Under the pieces are notes generated by a model. The model saw nothing but the letters and a program-made list of their open reading frames with translations, was not told the DNA's origin and did not search any database. Source: Chara braunii (lineage: Eukaryota > Streptophyta > Charophyceae > Charales > Characeae). Taken from it: 64,000 nt of DNA. The stretch lies in the NCBI GenBank assembly GCA_003427395.1, contig BFEA01000001.1:12293845-12357844 (forward strand), written 5' to 3'. Made by a program: the position numbers and the translations under genes. Numbering within the stretch: position 1 is the first letter of the stretch; every line of letters starts with the position of its first letter. Shown here one piece after another: positions 1 to 10,509 of the stretch.

Positions 1-11
1 GAATCATACGG

Positions 12-1190
12 TTGAAACACGATGACTCCTGGAGACAAGTTTTAGACAGTATTCACCTTCTTATTATAGTCCTGGCATGTCTGCTCGATGCTATAGTATG
101 GGGAAACGCCTACGTTGCGTACTGGTTACGAATGTCCCGTGCTGACTGGGATCGGTTACTTAACGCCAATTGCTGTGTTTATGTTGTTATGTCATTAACT
201 CACAAATTGGTTTATGTGGGAAAGACAGTTCGTCCACTGCGAGAGCGCTGGGCAGAACACCGACGGTCGACCCGAGGGGATAGCAAACAGCGAATCCACT
301 CGTGGCTCCGAAAGGTCGGGGACGATCACTACGTTCCTATCCCGATCTGGTTCGAAAACACCTCGGCGATTGAAATGCTAGAATAGGCCGTCATCAAGGG
401 TTGTAATCCCGGTCTAAATGCACGTGGCAAAAATAAACAGCGTCGTAGCAGGAAACCTCGTGGTAAACAGCGGAAAGGTAAAAAGGTAGGACTGTCCCCG
501 TCAACTATTTATGAACCACTTTTGTTCACATGCTTTGACATTGATGTGCATTGCGAACCGGACTTACTTTGGATCTTGAAATCACTTGAGAAGAATAAGA
601 AACGTCGTGGTATTCTGGTCCACAACAAAGCTGGGGCAAGATGGTAAAAAGCTTCGCGTCTTGTTGTGTTGCTATTTGGGTTTTCAAAAATAAGGATGAA
701 TGGGGACAATCTTCTACTAAAAGATGTGAAGGATCGTATTGAACAAGGGGTTGAATGGCTGATCGTCGAATTATTCCGCACTCGAACAAAATTTGAATTG
801 AAGAAAAGCGAGTTGATTGCCTTGCTCCGCGCCCCTTGGAAGAGGCGGGATTTGTATAAATGTGACTTGAATGAACATATTGAGCTCAACAATGCTGTAA
901 AACTCATTAACCAGGAACGTAGTCGACAGATTGTCTGGGGCATACTTACCAATGTTTTTAAGAAGAAATTTGGTATTAATCCTCGTGTTAACATTACCGT
1001 AAAAATTTCATATTGCATGACTATTGATAAGGCATGTGTGGTCACGCAGCTAAGAAATTGGATTAGAAGCGAAGTGCTTCCTACGTCACTGGCTGACCTG
1101 TATGCTAAGAGAACCCGGACCGTGTGGCTCAAAGCAAAATCGGTCGGGGACCTCCTGCATAACCAGGGTCTTTGCACAAAAAAACAATCT
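12..1190 (+). pseudogene. GIY-YIG endonuclease and linker half of the PLE polyprotein
   Basis: In established families a GIY-YIG domain nicks DNA to prime target-site reverse transcription. Visible hallmarks are the GIY-equivalent VYV (residues 56-58), the YIG-equivalent YVG (68-70), the following KT, Arg77/Arg79, His83 and the catalytic Glu at residue 124. A TAG stop comes directly after that Glu. The next codons in the same frame read AVIKGCNPGLNAR, giving the family's terminal Asn-Pro...Asn, so the stop interrupts the domain. The frame stays readable to a TAA at 645 and then to about 1184. The linker is Lys/Arg-rich (about residues 140-160). The first Met at 12 may not be the true start because the window cuts the element. 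The copy is non-functional as it stands. Confidence 0.8.
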
Positions 1191-2847
1191 TGTGTGCGCT
1201 TGTGCGGACCTTGACTTGCCTTGTAGTAACGGGCACGTCGCAGTCAAGCTGAGTGAAGTAGATGATATCGATGCTTTCCTTTCGAATGCTAAGAATATTC
1301 CCTTTCCTGGGAAGTTCGTTGTTAAAGATGGATTGAACATGGCTTGTAATGAAGCCTTAGGATGTTTGTGTAGGATGGGGATCGCTATCCGTCCTTTTAG
1401 GATTGACTGTGTCACTGCTTGTAGACCTGGAATAAAAAAAACCGTTTGGGTGTGTCTTAGTGGAATACGTTCTGGGTGTGAAACATGCGTTCTCCGGTCT
1501 AGTGATGTCTCCTCTGGATCGGAACTCGAACGAAACTTGGATTGAATATCCTTGGCGGTACGACGAAGGACTAAAAACAATGTTTTGCTGAATGAGAACT
1601 ATGAGGTTGTGGATACTGACAAATGCAATTTGTTGCGCCATATGAGGGAAAAATACGTTGAATCTGGTTTCTCAGACATAGCAAAATGAGACTCGAGCGG
1701 TGTCTTGCAGCATGCCTACATCATGGCAAAAGATAAAGACAAAGAAAGAAGAAGACCCATTGTCCCTTCTTTTTTGAGTCATTTTCGAACTGCTGCCAGT
1801 GTGCTTTCCCTGGGATTGAATGAACTGGTGCGTCGAGTTAAGGTTCCCCACTTTAACTTGAGGTCACTAAGCGGTGTTATGGAAGAAATTAACTCCGTGA
1901 ATGAGAGTTGTCAGAAGAACTTGAAGCTCAAAGTCATAGCGCGTTCTTATGACATTAAGGAGATGTTTACACAACTCCCTCACGCCGACATACGGTGTGC
2001 TGTGGAATGGATTATTAGCCTCTTCTCTGAAAAGAACGTGAAATGGCTAAGGTTTAACCTACGGAAGAAACTTGTAACCTTTGGGAAATCACACGGAGAG
2101 GCAGGTTGGAAATCAATGAGGGTAAACCTGCTTGGGAAATTAACTAGCTTCCAGCTCGACAACACGTTCTTTCTTGTCGCCGATCGGGTACTGCGTCAGA
2201 AAAACGGGATCCCCATGGGAGGTCGTGCTAGCCCACCGCTTGCGTGTGTTATGTGCATGTGTGTCAAATATAAGTTCATCAAAAACCTGGGTTCCGATGC
2301 TAACTTCATAAGGGGAAAACGATACATTGATGACTTGTTACTCCTGGCACAATGCGACACCAACGATCGTACTAGGATTGAAACAAAGTTGGATTCGATC
2401 GAGGACTGCTACCCTGATGGGTTGAAACTAGAACGCACCGACGCTGGGAACGGGATCCTCGATTTCTTGGAGACTCGTATTGTGGTTACTAATGCGTCAC
2501 CAGCAGTAATGTTGTCACATAAGTTCAAAAACGCTAGGACGATATGGTCCGCATGAAATCTGCGACTGTGGACATACAAGGATTTTGATTCTTTTGGTCC
2601 AAAGGCGGCAAAATTTGCTATTGTCGCCAACACCATCCTACGGATCTCTATGAACTGTAACAACGATGGCTCGATTTGGAGTTTTGTCCTCTCTCTAGCG
2701 GAGGAACTGAAGAAATCGAGTTACCCGGCTAAAGTGGTCATCTCTGGCCTGAAGTGGATGTGCAGGCGTGCCAAGAGACCCCTATGGATCATGCTGCAGG
2801 AAGTTGTTGAGTTACTGTACATGGGTGACCGGCGACAAAGAAGATGA
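1185..2847 (+). pseudogene. Reverse transcriptase half of the N-terminal GIY-YIG PLE
   Basis: The RT core is in the open stretch 1705-2556. It shows a basic RRRPIV segment at the RT1 position (residues 15-20), motif A SYDIKEMFTQLP with Asp83, motif B GIPMGGRASPP (168-178), motif C YIDD (207-210) and a following GILDFLETRI. These match Penelope-type RT rather than LINE or LTR RT. Before the core (about 1190-1270) is a Cys/His cluster, CAC...C...H, that could be a small zinc-binding motif. Translation continues past TGA at 2554 into a plausible thumb region ending at a TGA at 2845. Stops at 1543 and 1687 break the connection to the upstream half. All catalytic Asp residues are retained, so decay looks recent. 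Confidence 0.85.
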
Positions 2848-3020
2848 GGTCCGCCTGCCTAGGCTATCCCTGTCAAGATTTGCGTTTTGGCCCATTCTGA
2901 ATACATGACCGCAAGTAACATGTTGCTGTTCCCTCGATTTTGCAGGAAAGTCCAGCAGACTGAGTGCCTTTTGCGCGAATGAATCTGCATATCCTTTTGT
3001 TCATATATCATGTTTGTCCG

Positions 3021-3312
3021 TACCTGTATGTAACCTCCGTTTCAGAGGAATATACAGGTATGGATCTGAAAATTTTCTCTATTTTCTACAAATTCAGTAG
3101 GTGCTATGGGATCTGGCGCGCCTTTGCGCGTGGATAAATCCGCCTATCCTTTTGAGTCTGGGTGGAGTCTGTACCTGTATGAAACCCCCTTGTTGTGGGA
3201 TATACAGGTATGGACCATGATTTTCTCTAATTTTTATAAATCAGTGGGTAGAGGTACCAAAGGATCTGGCCAGTTATACCTGTATGTAACCTCCTTTCGT
3301 GGGAATATACAG
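3021..3312 (+). repeat. Three tandem units each carrying the same hairpin
   Basis: The arms TACCTGTAT and ATACAGGTA occur at 3021-3029/3052-3060 and 3172-3180/3202-3210, with a shortened third pair at 3277-3285/3306-3312. Each encloses a related AACCTCC...GTGG-like loop. Spacing is 151 and then 105 bases, and the intervening sequence (GGATCTG, ATTTTCTCTA) is also repeated. The array lies just downstream of the PLE coding region and may be part of its 3' end; that link is inference. From 3313 to about 3590 no gene is visible. Confidence 0.8.
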
Positions 3313-3589
3313 GAGCCGACCGAAAATTTTAGCTGTTTTAGAAAAGTAAGAAAAAGTGTCGGACCGAAAGCGGAGGGCGCGCACCGAAATGCTTCTGTAG
3401 GCTTAGCATAAAACGAAGTAGTATATTATGATGAGTAGAGAATAGTAAATCCTCAATCTGAGTGACGTGATGAGTGGAAGGGTTGAGTTATCATGGCGGA
3501 CGACGCCAGGGATGGTGAGAAGGAGATGAGGACGCCATGATATTAAAGCTCATGTTATCTTCTTCTTCATCATTATTGCCATTTGTGTA

Positions 3590-5880
3590 ATTTTTCTCTC
3601 TCACAGACCCTGGCATAATCTCCCCTATACTTCTGGATCGTCAGAACCGCCACCTGTCAAAATATAACCTATTTCCCTTAACTAGGAAAATTTCGGCATC
3701 GCTTCCCGTAGGAAAAGTGTCTTTCTTAAATTTATATCAGACTGAATATGAAACCAGAAGTAACCTTCAACGTTTCAAAGTCCAATTTTGTCTAACTCCT
3801 TGATTTAACAAAAATTTGGGCAACACTCCCTTTAGAAAAGGAGATTTTTCAGATTTTTACTAAGTCATATATAAACTTTAGACAAGTTGAACTTTGACAA
3901 GTCAAAATTTGACTAACTCCTTGGATCTGCAGAAATTTCGGCAGCGCTTCCCGTAGAGAAAGTAGCTTACCAAAATTTATACAAAGCCAAGTATAACAAA
4001 AGATCCTAAAAAATGCAAAAATTGATCTAAATAAAATAAACTTAGCTCAGAAAAATGCAGAAATTGAACTAACTCTTATCGCTCTAGCACGCGGCGAACA
4101 ACTAAAGTAACTACCTGCCAAACTGAAACTTAGACTAAGAAGTGATCTCACTCAGCCACATCCAATACCAGACCAAAAAGGTAAGTACTCTCACCATCCC
4201 GGAGTATACCTGAATCAAACAATAGTTCATAGTCTTTCAATGATTTAGTCCTTTATACCCAACTTACATAATGTGTAAAGTCAGGTCATCCAATCTTATG
4301 GAACATGCCTAACTCAGCCATTGAGTATACACGAACAGGCTGAACAACTACTTATCGCTTTCGTTGGGCATGTGACTAAGTCATTCATCTTAGAAACAAT
4401 GCTTAGTCACCCTGAACTGTTTAAATAACCAAGTTGTATATACCTCTCTAAACTTAGTGTTCAAAAACTGGGCGTAGGACTGGGTCATTCATCTTAGAAA
4501 CAAAGTTCAACCTGCCCAAAGTTACCCTCAGTTATATTCTTAATTATAGTTTCTTCAAGTTTATGATAAGCTATAGTCAGACCACCCAATCTTATGGGAC
4601 CCTGTCTGACCAGCCTGTTCTTAGACAGAGTAGTAATAAGATATAGCCAAATTATAACCTTTCGGGTTCCAGCATGTGCAAGGCTTTGGGCCAGACCATC
4701 CAATCTTATGAAACTTGTCTGGTCCTCTGCCAGGTTCGTTCTTCTCTGGTTCAGTTGTGTGTGGCATGAGTCCAAGGATATCCAATCTTATGGAACATGC
4801 CTCGCCCCCAACCAAAGTTACTCCCTCGGAACAAAAGCAGGAAGAGGCTGGGCCATCCAATCTTATGGAATTTGCTAAGACCCCCTCGCTCAGAAACTAA
4901 CGAAACAGAGTAAAACCCAATTAAACAAGGCAACCAAGCCATCCAATCTTATGGAACATGCTTGGCTCCTGAAAGTCAATCACAATTAAACCCTTGCAAG
5001 TCAGAGCAATCAATTCGAAAAATAAATTATGGAACAGTGCCTGACCCTATAAGATTCATTCAAACCTCAAACAAAACTGCCTTTCTCCCCCCTTTCCCCC
5101 TGATGCAATCCCTTTGTTACAATCTGCTTTCAGACAGACAAACAAAACTGAAACTGCCATTATACATACTTTCCTTTACTTAATCTGATTTGAGTCCTGA
5201 AAGTCAAACTAAAGTCAAAGTAGGGCTGCATACAATACACTCAGTCAGATACATAGAAAGATGTATACATAGGGGTTATACGGGGTTTATAAGGAAAAGC
5301 AATGATTACCTCTGAGTTCCCTGCCTCCAGAACTCCTCCTGAGTTCCGGCAGGGCTCCCGCAATCAGTGGGTGGACTCCTCACAGAGTCTTGGCGCGGAT
5401 TACGGGTTGCAATCCCGCCTGCCGCCTTCCTCTCAGAACAGGACTAGACTTAGAATAAGAAAGGCAGAAGGAGAGAAGTTCAGACGCTCGGATCCAAGAA
5501 GGGTGCACTCAGACTCGCGTAAGAGGGCCTTGAATCCTTAACGTGCCTGAGGGCCTCGCAATGATGACCGAGTCGCAGCGAAGATGGTCAAACTGGAGTC
5601 GAATCGTCGACTGTCGACCTTCTGACGACTCTCCAAATCACTACAACATCTCCGCTGTTGACTTCCGGATGATCCTCCCATTCGCAGAAAGACCCCTCCT
5701 CCCAACGACTTAGCTTTTCCGCCCAGTTCGCCACCCAAGTGCTTTATCTATGGGTGACCTCGCACCCACGTGACTTGTCTTTAGCCACTCTATGCCGCAG
5801 GACGAGCAGCACCTCGGCCAGTAGCTAAGCATGTACCTTCGCAATCGGTCTGCTGCTATCTCAGTCAATAGGATTGGTGT
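3590..5880 (+). repeat. Dispersed repeat R1, partial copy 1
   Basis: Collinear with 40,150-42,300 over about 2.2 kb at roughly 80-90% identity by eye, starting near GGATCGTCAGAACCGCCACC (about 3637). Shared landmarks include GGCAGCGCTTCCCGTAG, the hairpin array, and GCGGATTACGGGTTGCAATC near 5395. No convincing protein coding was found on either strand; the short open stretches differ between copies. It looks like the non-coding part of a larger transposable element whose other segments appear at 31.3-33.6 kb and 38.45-40.15 kb. Confidence 0.8.
4280..4966 (+). repeat. Array of constant-loop hairpins, copy 1
   Basis: Eight hairpins sit at 80-110 base spacing. Each has a constant core, typically ATCCAATCTTATGGAACAT, with hexaloop ATCTTA closed by TCCA/TGGA. 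The core is flanked by a variable but self-complementary basal stem. Examples: GACTAAG 4374-4380 with CTTAGTC 4402-4408; GTCAGAC 4575-4581 with GTCTGAC 4603-4609; CCAGAC 4691-4696 with GTCTGG 4717-4722; CCAAGC 4934-4939 with GCTTGG 4960-4965. At 4584-4597 the inner stem itself is changed on both sides, to CCCA/TGGG. Some units (4280, 4770, 4850) carry mismatches. No known element is recognised. Confidence 0.85.
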
Positions 5881-6715
5881 GTCAGTCGATGGTTAACGTT
5901 ATAGCCTCGTTCCGCTTGTCAACCGCCCCCTTACTTGTCAACCAGGCAGATCACTCCAGCCAAAAGTCAAAGCTCCTTCTCTGTTTGTTCCTCGACTGCC
6001 GTGATGGCCACCCGTGGGGGGTTTCAATCGCTCCCCACCGCAATGCCGGTCACAGCAACCCATGCTCGCAGGCACCCCACGTCCAACAAGGGGGGCGACA
6101 ACACAGTCGCCGTCGACCCCTGCCCAGACGGGAGCGCACGACTTCCCCTCGTTCTCATTCGTGCCTCTCCCTCGTCTTCCTGCTGGTTCTTCCTCAACGC
6201 CCCTTGCTATTTCGGCCCCATGGCCGGATAGACACGTAAGGGCCAACAGGTAAGCTCACCGGTCCCCAGTTCTCGAACCTTGCTAGTTCGATCGATGGCA
6301 CAAACAGTCCCCCAACTAACCAGCGAATCTCCTACCTTGTTACCGTCTTCTACTGCTTCGCCCGACTGAGTGGGCAGCCCCCTCGCCCAATCAAAGTGCA
6401 GCGGGTTGGCAGGGATCTCCTGCCATCACGTGCTGCCCAAATGGTAAGCTTGCCCCATTGCCACCAGCTTCGGTTCATCCCGTTTCGCCAGTTCGTCTTT
6501 TCGAGGTAAGTCCTCTCTCCCTCTCTCTCTGCACGTGCGCTTATTGCAAAAGGCCGTGCCTCACATGAATATGCACAAAGAAACAGAAAAATGAATCTAA
6601 CGCGGAAAGATACATCTTTGCTTTCGAGCACCCCCCTTGCGCAGTCCGTTTTGTCTCTGCATGCACGTGGTGCGCCTTCCCGTCCGGGTTCGGACCCCTC
6701 TTCGTTACCCCTTCG
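5881..6715. other. No gene seen; C-rich spacer
   Basis: Low-purine, Ser/Pro-rich translations in several frames without any recognisable domain. A short CT-rich tract lies near 6510-6530. Nothing here is supported as coding. Confidence 0.6.
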
Positions 6716-7110
6716 CGCAGTGACTTCCTCTACTAACACCTCCTTCGTTAACTTTTGTCCTAAACTAACCGTGGAATCAAGATCGCCCTAATCTAAAACA
6801 CTAGAAATGAAATCTCACTCGCCCGTTTCTATCGGGAAACGGGCGCAAAACCACCTCTTCTTCTTTCTTCTACCATAGCCCAGCGCACTGACTTCCTCAA
6901 CTAACTCTAATCCTACTGACTCATTCCTAAAACTAAAGCTACTATCACGCTCGCCCGGCCAACAACCCTCAGTTTAGAACCTCTGCTCGCCCGTTTTCAT
7001 CAAGAAACGGGCGAGTTTCACAACCTGCACTCCCGCCATAGTCGCTTCTCCCGATACCTCCGCGCACTGACTTTTTCGACTAACACTTATCCTACTAATC
7101 TACTGCCAGA
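6716..7110 (+). repeat. Tandem ~175-bp repeat with strong hairpins
   Basis: The phrase GCGCA(G/C)TGACTT recurs near 6716, 6889 and 7065, giving units of about 175 bases. Two units contain near-identical hairpins: CGCCCGTTTC 6820-6829 with GAAACGGGCG 6836-6845, and CTCGCCCGTTT 6986-6996 with AAACGGGCGAG 7005-7015. The flanks between hairpins are diverged but alignable. No coding function is supported. Confidence 0.7.
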
Positions 7111-7641
7111 TCTAACCACGGATTCTGATTCGCTGGCCTCTAAAACCCCAACTTCGACCTCCCCCTCGTCCGATTCCTTGGAGAATCTCGTATACTATCC
7201 CTTTTTTCGTTGCGCCCTGCCTACTTCCTTCATAGCCTCCCTCCGAACGAATCCGGCGCAGAAACGCGCCCGGATTCATCCGTTTTTCTGATCCCTCCTC
7301 CAAGCTGCTCCGGTGCTGGTCGTCACTCTGCTAGCGCCTGCGTCCGACAGCACGCTGCCTGTCTCTCCCGTTGCTGCTAGTGCAGCCCAGCCGGTCGCAG
7401 CAGCCCCACAACACCCAGCGCCTGGCCACACTACGGCCTGTCTCCCTTGCTACCCCGCACCCCGCCCTTTCCTACTGCGCAAGTACCCAGCGTCGAATGC
7501 TGTCTAGGTTCATTCGCCCTCCTCCGAGCCTTCGCCTCCCCGCTCGTCCTCTGCAGCGCTGTCACCCCGCCCACTATCGCTCAGCGATGCCCGTCGGCCC
7601 TGTCTCAGCGTTCCGCCCGTTACTACGCAGCACCGCCCCTT

Positions 7642-7749
7642 CAGCCCCATTGCCTATCTACTTCTGCCCGCGGCTGCCTGGTGCGCTATCCCCTTCAGCC
7701 CCATTGCCTATCTACTTCTGCCCGCGGCTGCCTGGTGCGCTATCTACTC
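7642..7749 (+). repeat. 54-bp perfect tandem duplication
   Basis: The segment starting CAGCCCCATTGCC at 7642 is repeated from 7696 with no visible change. It sits in a GC-rich, Pro/Ser-coding-biased stretch (7110-8250) that has no recognisable gene. The 54-base period keeps frame, but the surrounding open stretches have low-complexity composition. Confidence 0.85.
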
Positions 7750-8254
7750 CATCCGCGGCAGCCCGGTATTACCCGGACGGACCCACGCCCGTTACTCACT
7801 GGTGCCCATAGGGGGAGGGGACCGGGGAGCAGGCACAGTGACTGGCCCATCGAAACAGCCTGGCCCTGATGCCTACCGGTTGGCACCTGGCCGGCACCGC
7901 CCATCTGCCGTAGCAGGCACCGCTCTTGCCGATGGTCGCAGTGCCCGCATGGCTCCTTATTGGAGGCTCGGGCACGAGCGTGGCTGCTAAGGGCTCCTTC
8001 TGAATACCACATATCCCACTCGGACCCTGGCCGCGCCGTGGTCCTCAGCCACGGTGTGATGGAGGACCTTTACCCGCACCCCGAACACGCGAACCCGTTG
8101 AACGGGGCCCACGCTCAAGGTCCCTGACTGCCGTGGCGGCCGCTAAGTCCGACGTCGCCTCCAAGTCAACGGCATGCCGGAACATAAAATAAAATTTAAT
8201 CAATCTAGAAAAAAATGTCGTCGTCGGAAAACGACAAACGATTAAGAAAGACCG

Positions 8255-8901
8255 CTAGTACCGTTCTGACGCCGCCATCGGCAGAACCAAGGGGAATAAA
8301 CCCCACCGGGCCCTCAACCCCTCGCCCCGCCCGCGCCACTTTGACCCCTGCGTCGTCGCTCGCTCAACCTCGATCCCTAAATCTCCTTGACGAAAGTCTA
8401 GTACTGCAACCAATAGCGCTAGGCCCACGGCTGAGTCTAACTTTGGCGGACACCTAAATAAACGGACACTGCGCAACGCGCCAATCTACCGGAACGTTTT
8501 AACCCTGCACATCGGCCTATCGACCGAACCGTCGACCGCCAACCTCCACGCCCACCGCGCAACTATACCGAATCATGCCGTCGTCGACGTCGTCCCCTGC
8601 ATGCATGCGCTAGCCATAGGTAAGTGCATTAGCCAACGAGACATAATCTTTTTAATCCCTATTTAATCAGGAGAAGAGTTCCGCCCGGCGATCACGCCGA
8701 CTCTTCGGTCATCAACAAAAAGATCACGAGCGCCTTAAATCCGCACGCCCACACACTCTTTATTCTAGTCAACCACCAAGCCGTCGTAAGCCACAGACGA
8801 CGACGCACCTCGCGCGGAATACTTAAATTTTAAACCAAGCCTATTTTCTGTCGCATGCAAAAACCAGGGCGGATACCCTTGTAAGGGTATTCGCGCCGAC
8901 A
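8255..8901 (-). mobile_element. Unidentified transposon copy A (terminus at 8901)
   Basis: On the minus strand this segment aligns with 21,672-22,200 on the plus strand. Both start with TGTCGGCGCGAATACCC, a terminal hairpin (ATACCCTT/AAGGGTAT), then CCGCCCTGGTTTTTGCA. Shared blocks follow: the GTTGACTA region, TTTAAGGCGC, and GGGTTGAGGGCC near 8310. Identity is lost abruptly at 8901/8902, so that end is a true element terminus. The distal end could not be located. No transposase motif is visible. The terminus resembles a DNA-transposon end, but the superfamily is unknown. Confidence 0.65.
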
Positions 8902-9365
8902 CAGGTCTTATAATGTTTTTGCTATGATTTAGAACAATGAAGATCATGCAAATAATAATTATGAATTTCAAATATGTCATGCATATATTAACTTTATCAA
9001 TTTACAAATTTTGAGAACTGTGACAAGATCATCAAGAAGCATACTCTCAAGCAAAATCAATGCAAACAAATCAGGATAGACTGACTCAAGGCAAAAAAAG
9101 ATAAATTAGGGAAGGTGAAAACTCATTATAATCTTAGAAAATACAGATGAAAAGACATAGCCAACACTCGTGAAGATTCCTCACTCATCCCTCTGAAGTC
9201 TCATCCTCAACCTCTCGTTTGACTATGCATTTCTTGAGCCTTGAGTTGTATACGTACTTCCTGAGATTGTGCCATAGAAACATAGAGCCACATGTAGCCT
9301 GCAAGTTCTAAATATGTTCATTCGAGACTAAAGACACGGAAGTCAAGCATGATACAAAACTCCTC
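8902..9365. other. No gene seen; AT-rich
   Basis: Ordinary AT-rich sequence with no open frame, repeat or structured element that could be supported. Confidence 0.5.
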
Positions 9366-9721
9366 CTATAGAGTTGGAAGATATGGCTTGGATAACATCC
9401 CTCGTCTTAGATGTCGATACTCTAAGGGTTCGGTCACTGCCTCGTGGTCGATCTCTGCAAGTGAGATATACCTCTTTAGCAAATCAACCAGGTCACCCCA
9501 ACAACAGTCATCTGTGATAAGGAAGGGAACCGAAGGCCTATGATAGTCTGCATAGAGCTTGGGTCCGAAGCTACGGATTAACTTTGCTCCACTCTCATCA
9601 AATTCACGCTCTCTTTCCTCTAGATATTTGGCAGTTGAGATCCAGACTGAATCAAAGTGTTTATGGGTCTCCTTGCCTTTCTTCACATATATCCTTAAGT
9701 CATGAATAGTACCTCATGCAA
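9366..9721 (-). pseudogene. Possible coding remnant, unknown family
   Basis: A 107-codon minus-strand stretch has protein-like composition: a charged helix EEREREFDESGAK, then PSVPFLITDDCCWGDLVDLL. The same frame can be read upstream across a TGA near 9717 into LIFVVLNEFA. That suggests a longer decayed protein or an exon of a minus-strand gene. No domain was recognised. It could also be chance; the evidence is amino-acid composition only. Confidence 0.3.
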
Positions 9722-10141
9722 ACTCATTGAGGACAACGAAGATTAACATATTTTATTGTTTGAAATCGACTGCACTGACATATTGATTCTGGAGAATCAT
9801 TCGAAGCATTCTGGTTGATATTAGTCAATATAGACTCATCGACTGGAAAAGACTGAAATGTATTAATGTGCAAAGGTCGATACTGAATTTGGTCGCAATG
9901 TCTTTTAATAAAAATTATGTCCGATTGATGTTGATCCTTGAGATAATTAGAATGACTGAATAACGATTGATATTGATCGAAAATTACCGACAACTCCTTA
10001 GATGGCTTAATGTTGTTGAATTAACAAGGTACTGAATGTTGATCACTTGATAGCAGAGCATTGATAAACGACACAGATTATTAAATGACACTTGACGATA
10101 AGTGCATTGGCAAAGGCTTTGAGAAAAAAGTCTGAACACTT

Positions 10142-10393
10142 TTACACTTTTTCGAACTTCACCCTGGCTTGCTCGGTCATTTCTAGGGAAGAGTAGACAC
10201 TGTACGATTTTTCGTTTGACCCATGAAAGAAGATCACATACTCTATGAACTTCTGGTCCTTCACTAGCCCGAGTGCCCTTCCCCTCATCAATTTTACACA
10301 GAACAACACGTCATCAATAACTCGACACCCACAATTTTCAATTCTATCTCGGTAGAGAGTGACAGACATAACAAGAATATCCTTACTATGCAT
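10142..10393 (-). CDS. Possible hypothetical coding fragment
   Basis: An 83-codon open stretch on the minus strand with mixed hydrophobic and charged composition (for example QKFIEYVIFFHGSNEKSYSV). It lies on the same strand as the remnant at 9366-9721 and could come from the same decayed element. No family is recognised, and a chance open frame is a real alternative. Confidence 0.2.
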   Translation of the reverse strand: MHSKDILVMSVTLYRDRIENCGCRVIDDVLFCVKLMRGRALGLVKDQKFIEYVIFFHGSNEKSYSVYSSLEMTEQARVKFEKV

Positions 10394-10509
10394 AACTCTC
10401 CCTTATATCTGGCTATCAGAACTTGTGAAATAATCAACTGAGAATGAAGAATCGTTTCCTTTGCCTTGTTGCCTAAGGACACAAAAATAAAGGTGTTGTT
10501 GATGGTCAC

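Larger units (their letters stand above)
1..2850 (+). mobile_element. Decayed Penelope-like element, N-terminal GIY-YIG type (Naiad/Chlamys-like)
   Basis: A retroelement with domain order GIY-YIG endonuclease, long linker, reverse transcriptase. In classical Penelope, Neptune and Poseidon elements the GIY-YIG domain follows the RT; having it before the RT is the permuted arrangement described for the Naiad/Chlamys clade. The body spans two forward frames, with the switch at an A7 run (1178-1184). In-frame stops lie at 384 (TAG), 645 (TAA), 1543, 1687 and 2554 (TGA). Protein similarity continues across each stop, so this is one decayed copy rather than several genes. The window begins inside or just before its 5' end, so the 5' terminus and any upstream repeat are not visible. 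Hairpin repeats at 3021-3312 may belong to its 3' region. Confidence 0.85.

Noticed and set aside
4280-4966. Ordinary satellite or CRISPR interpretation of the hairpin array
   Set aside because: Spacing is irregular, flanks are not repeated and the stems vary while staying complementary, so neither model fits.
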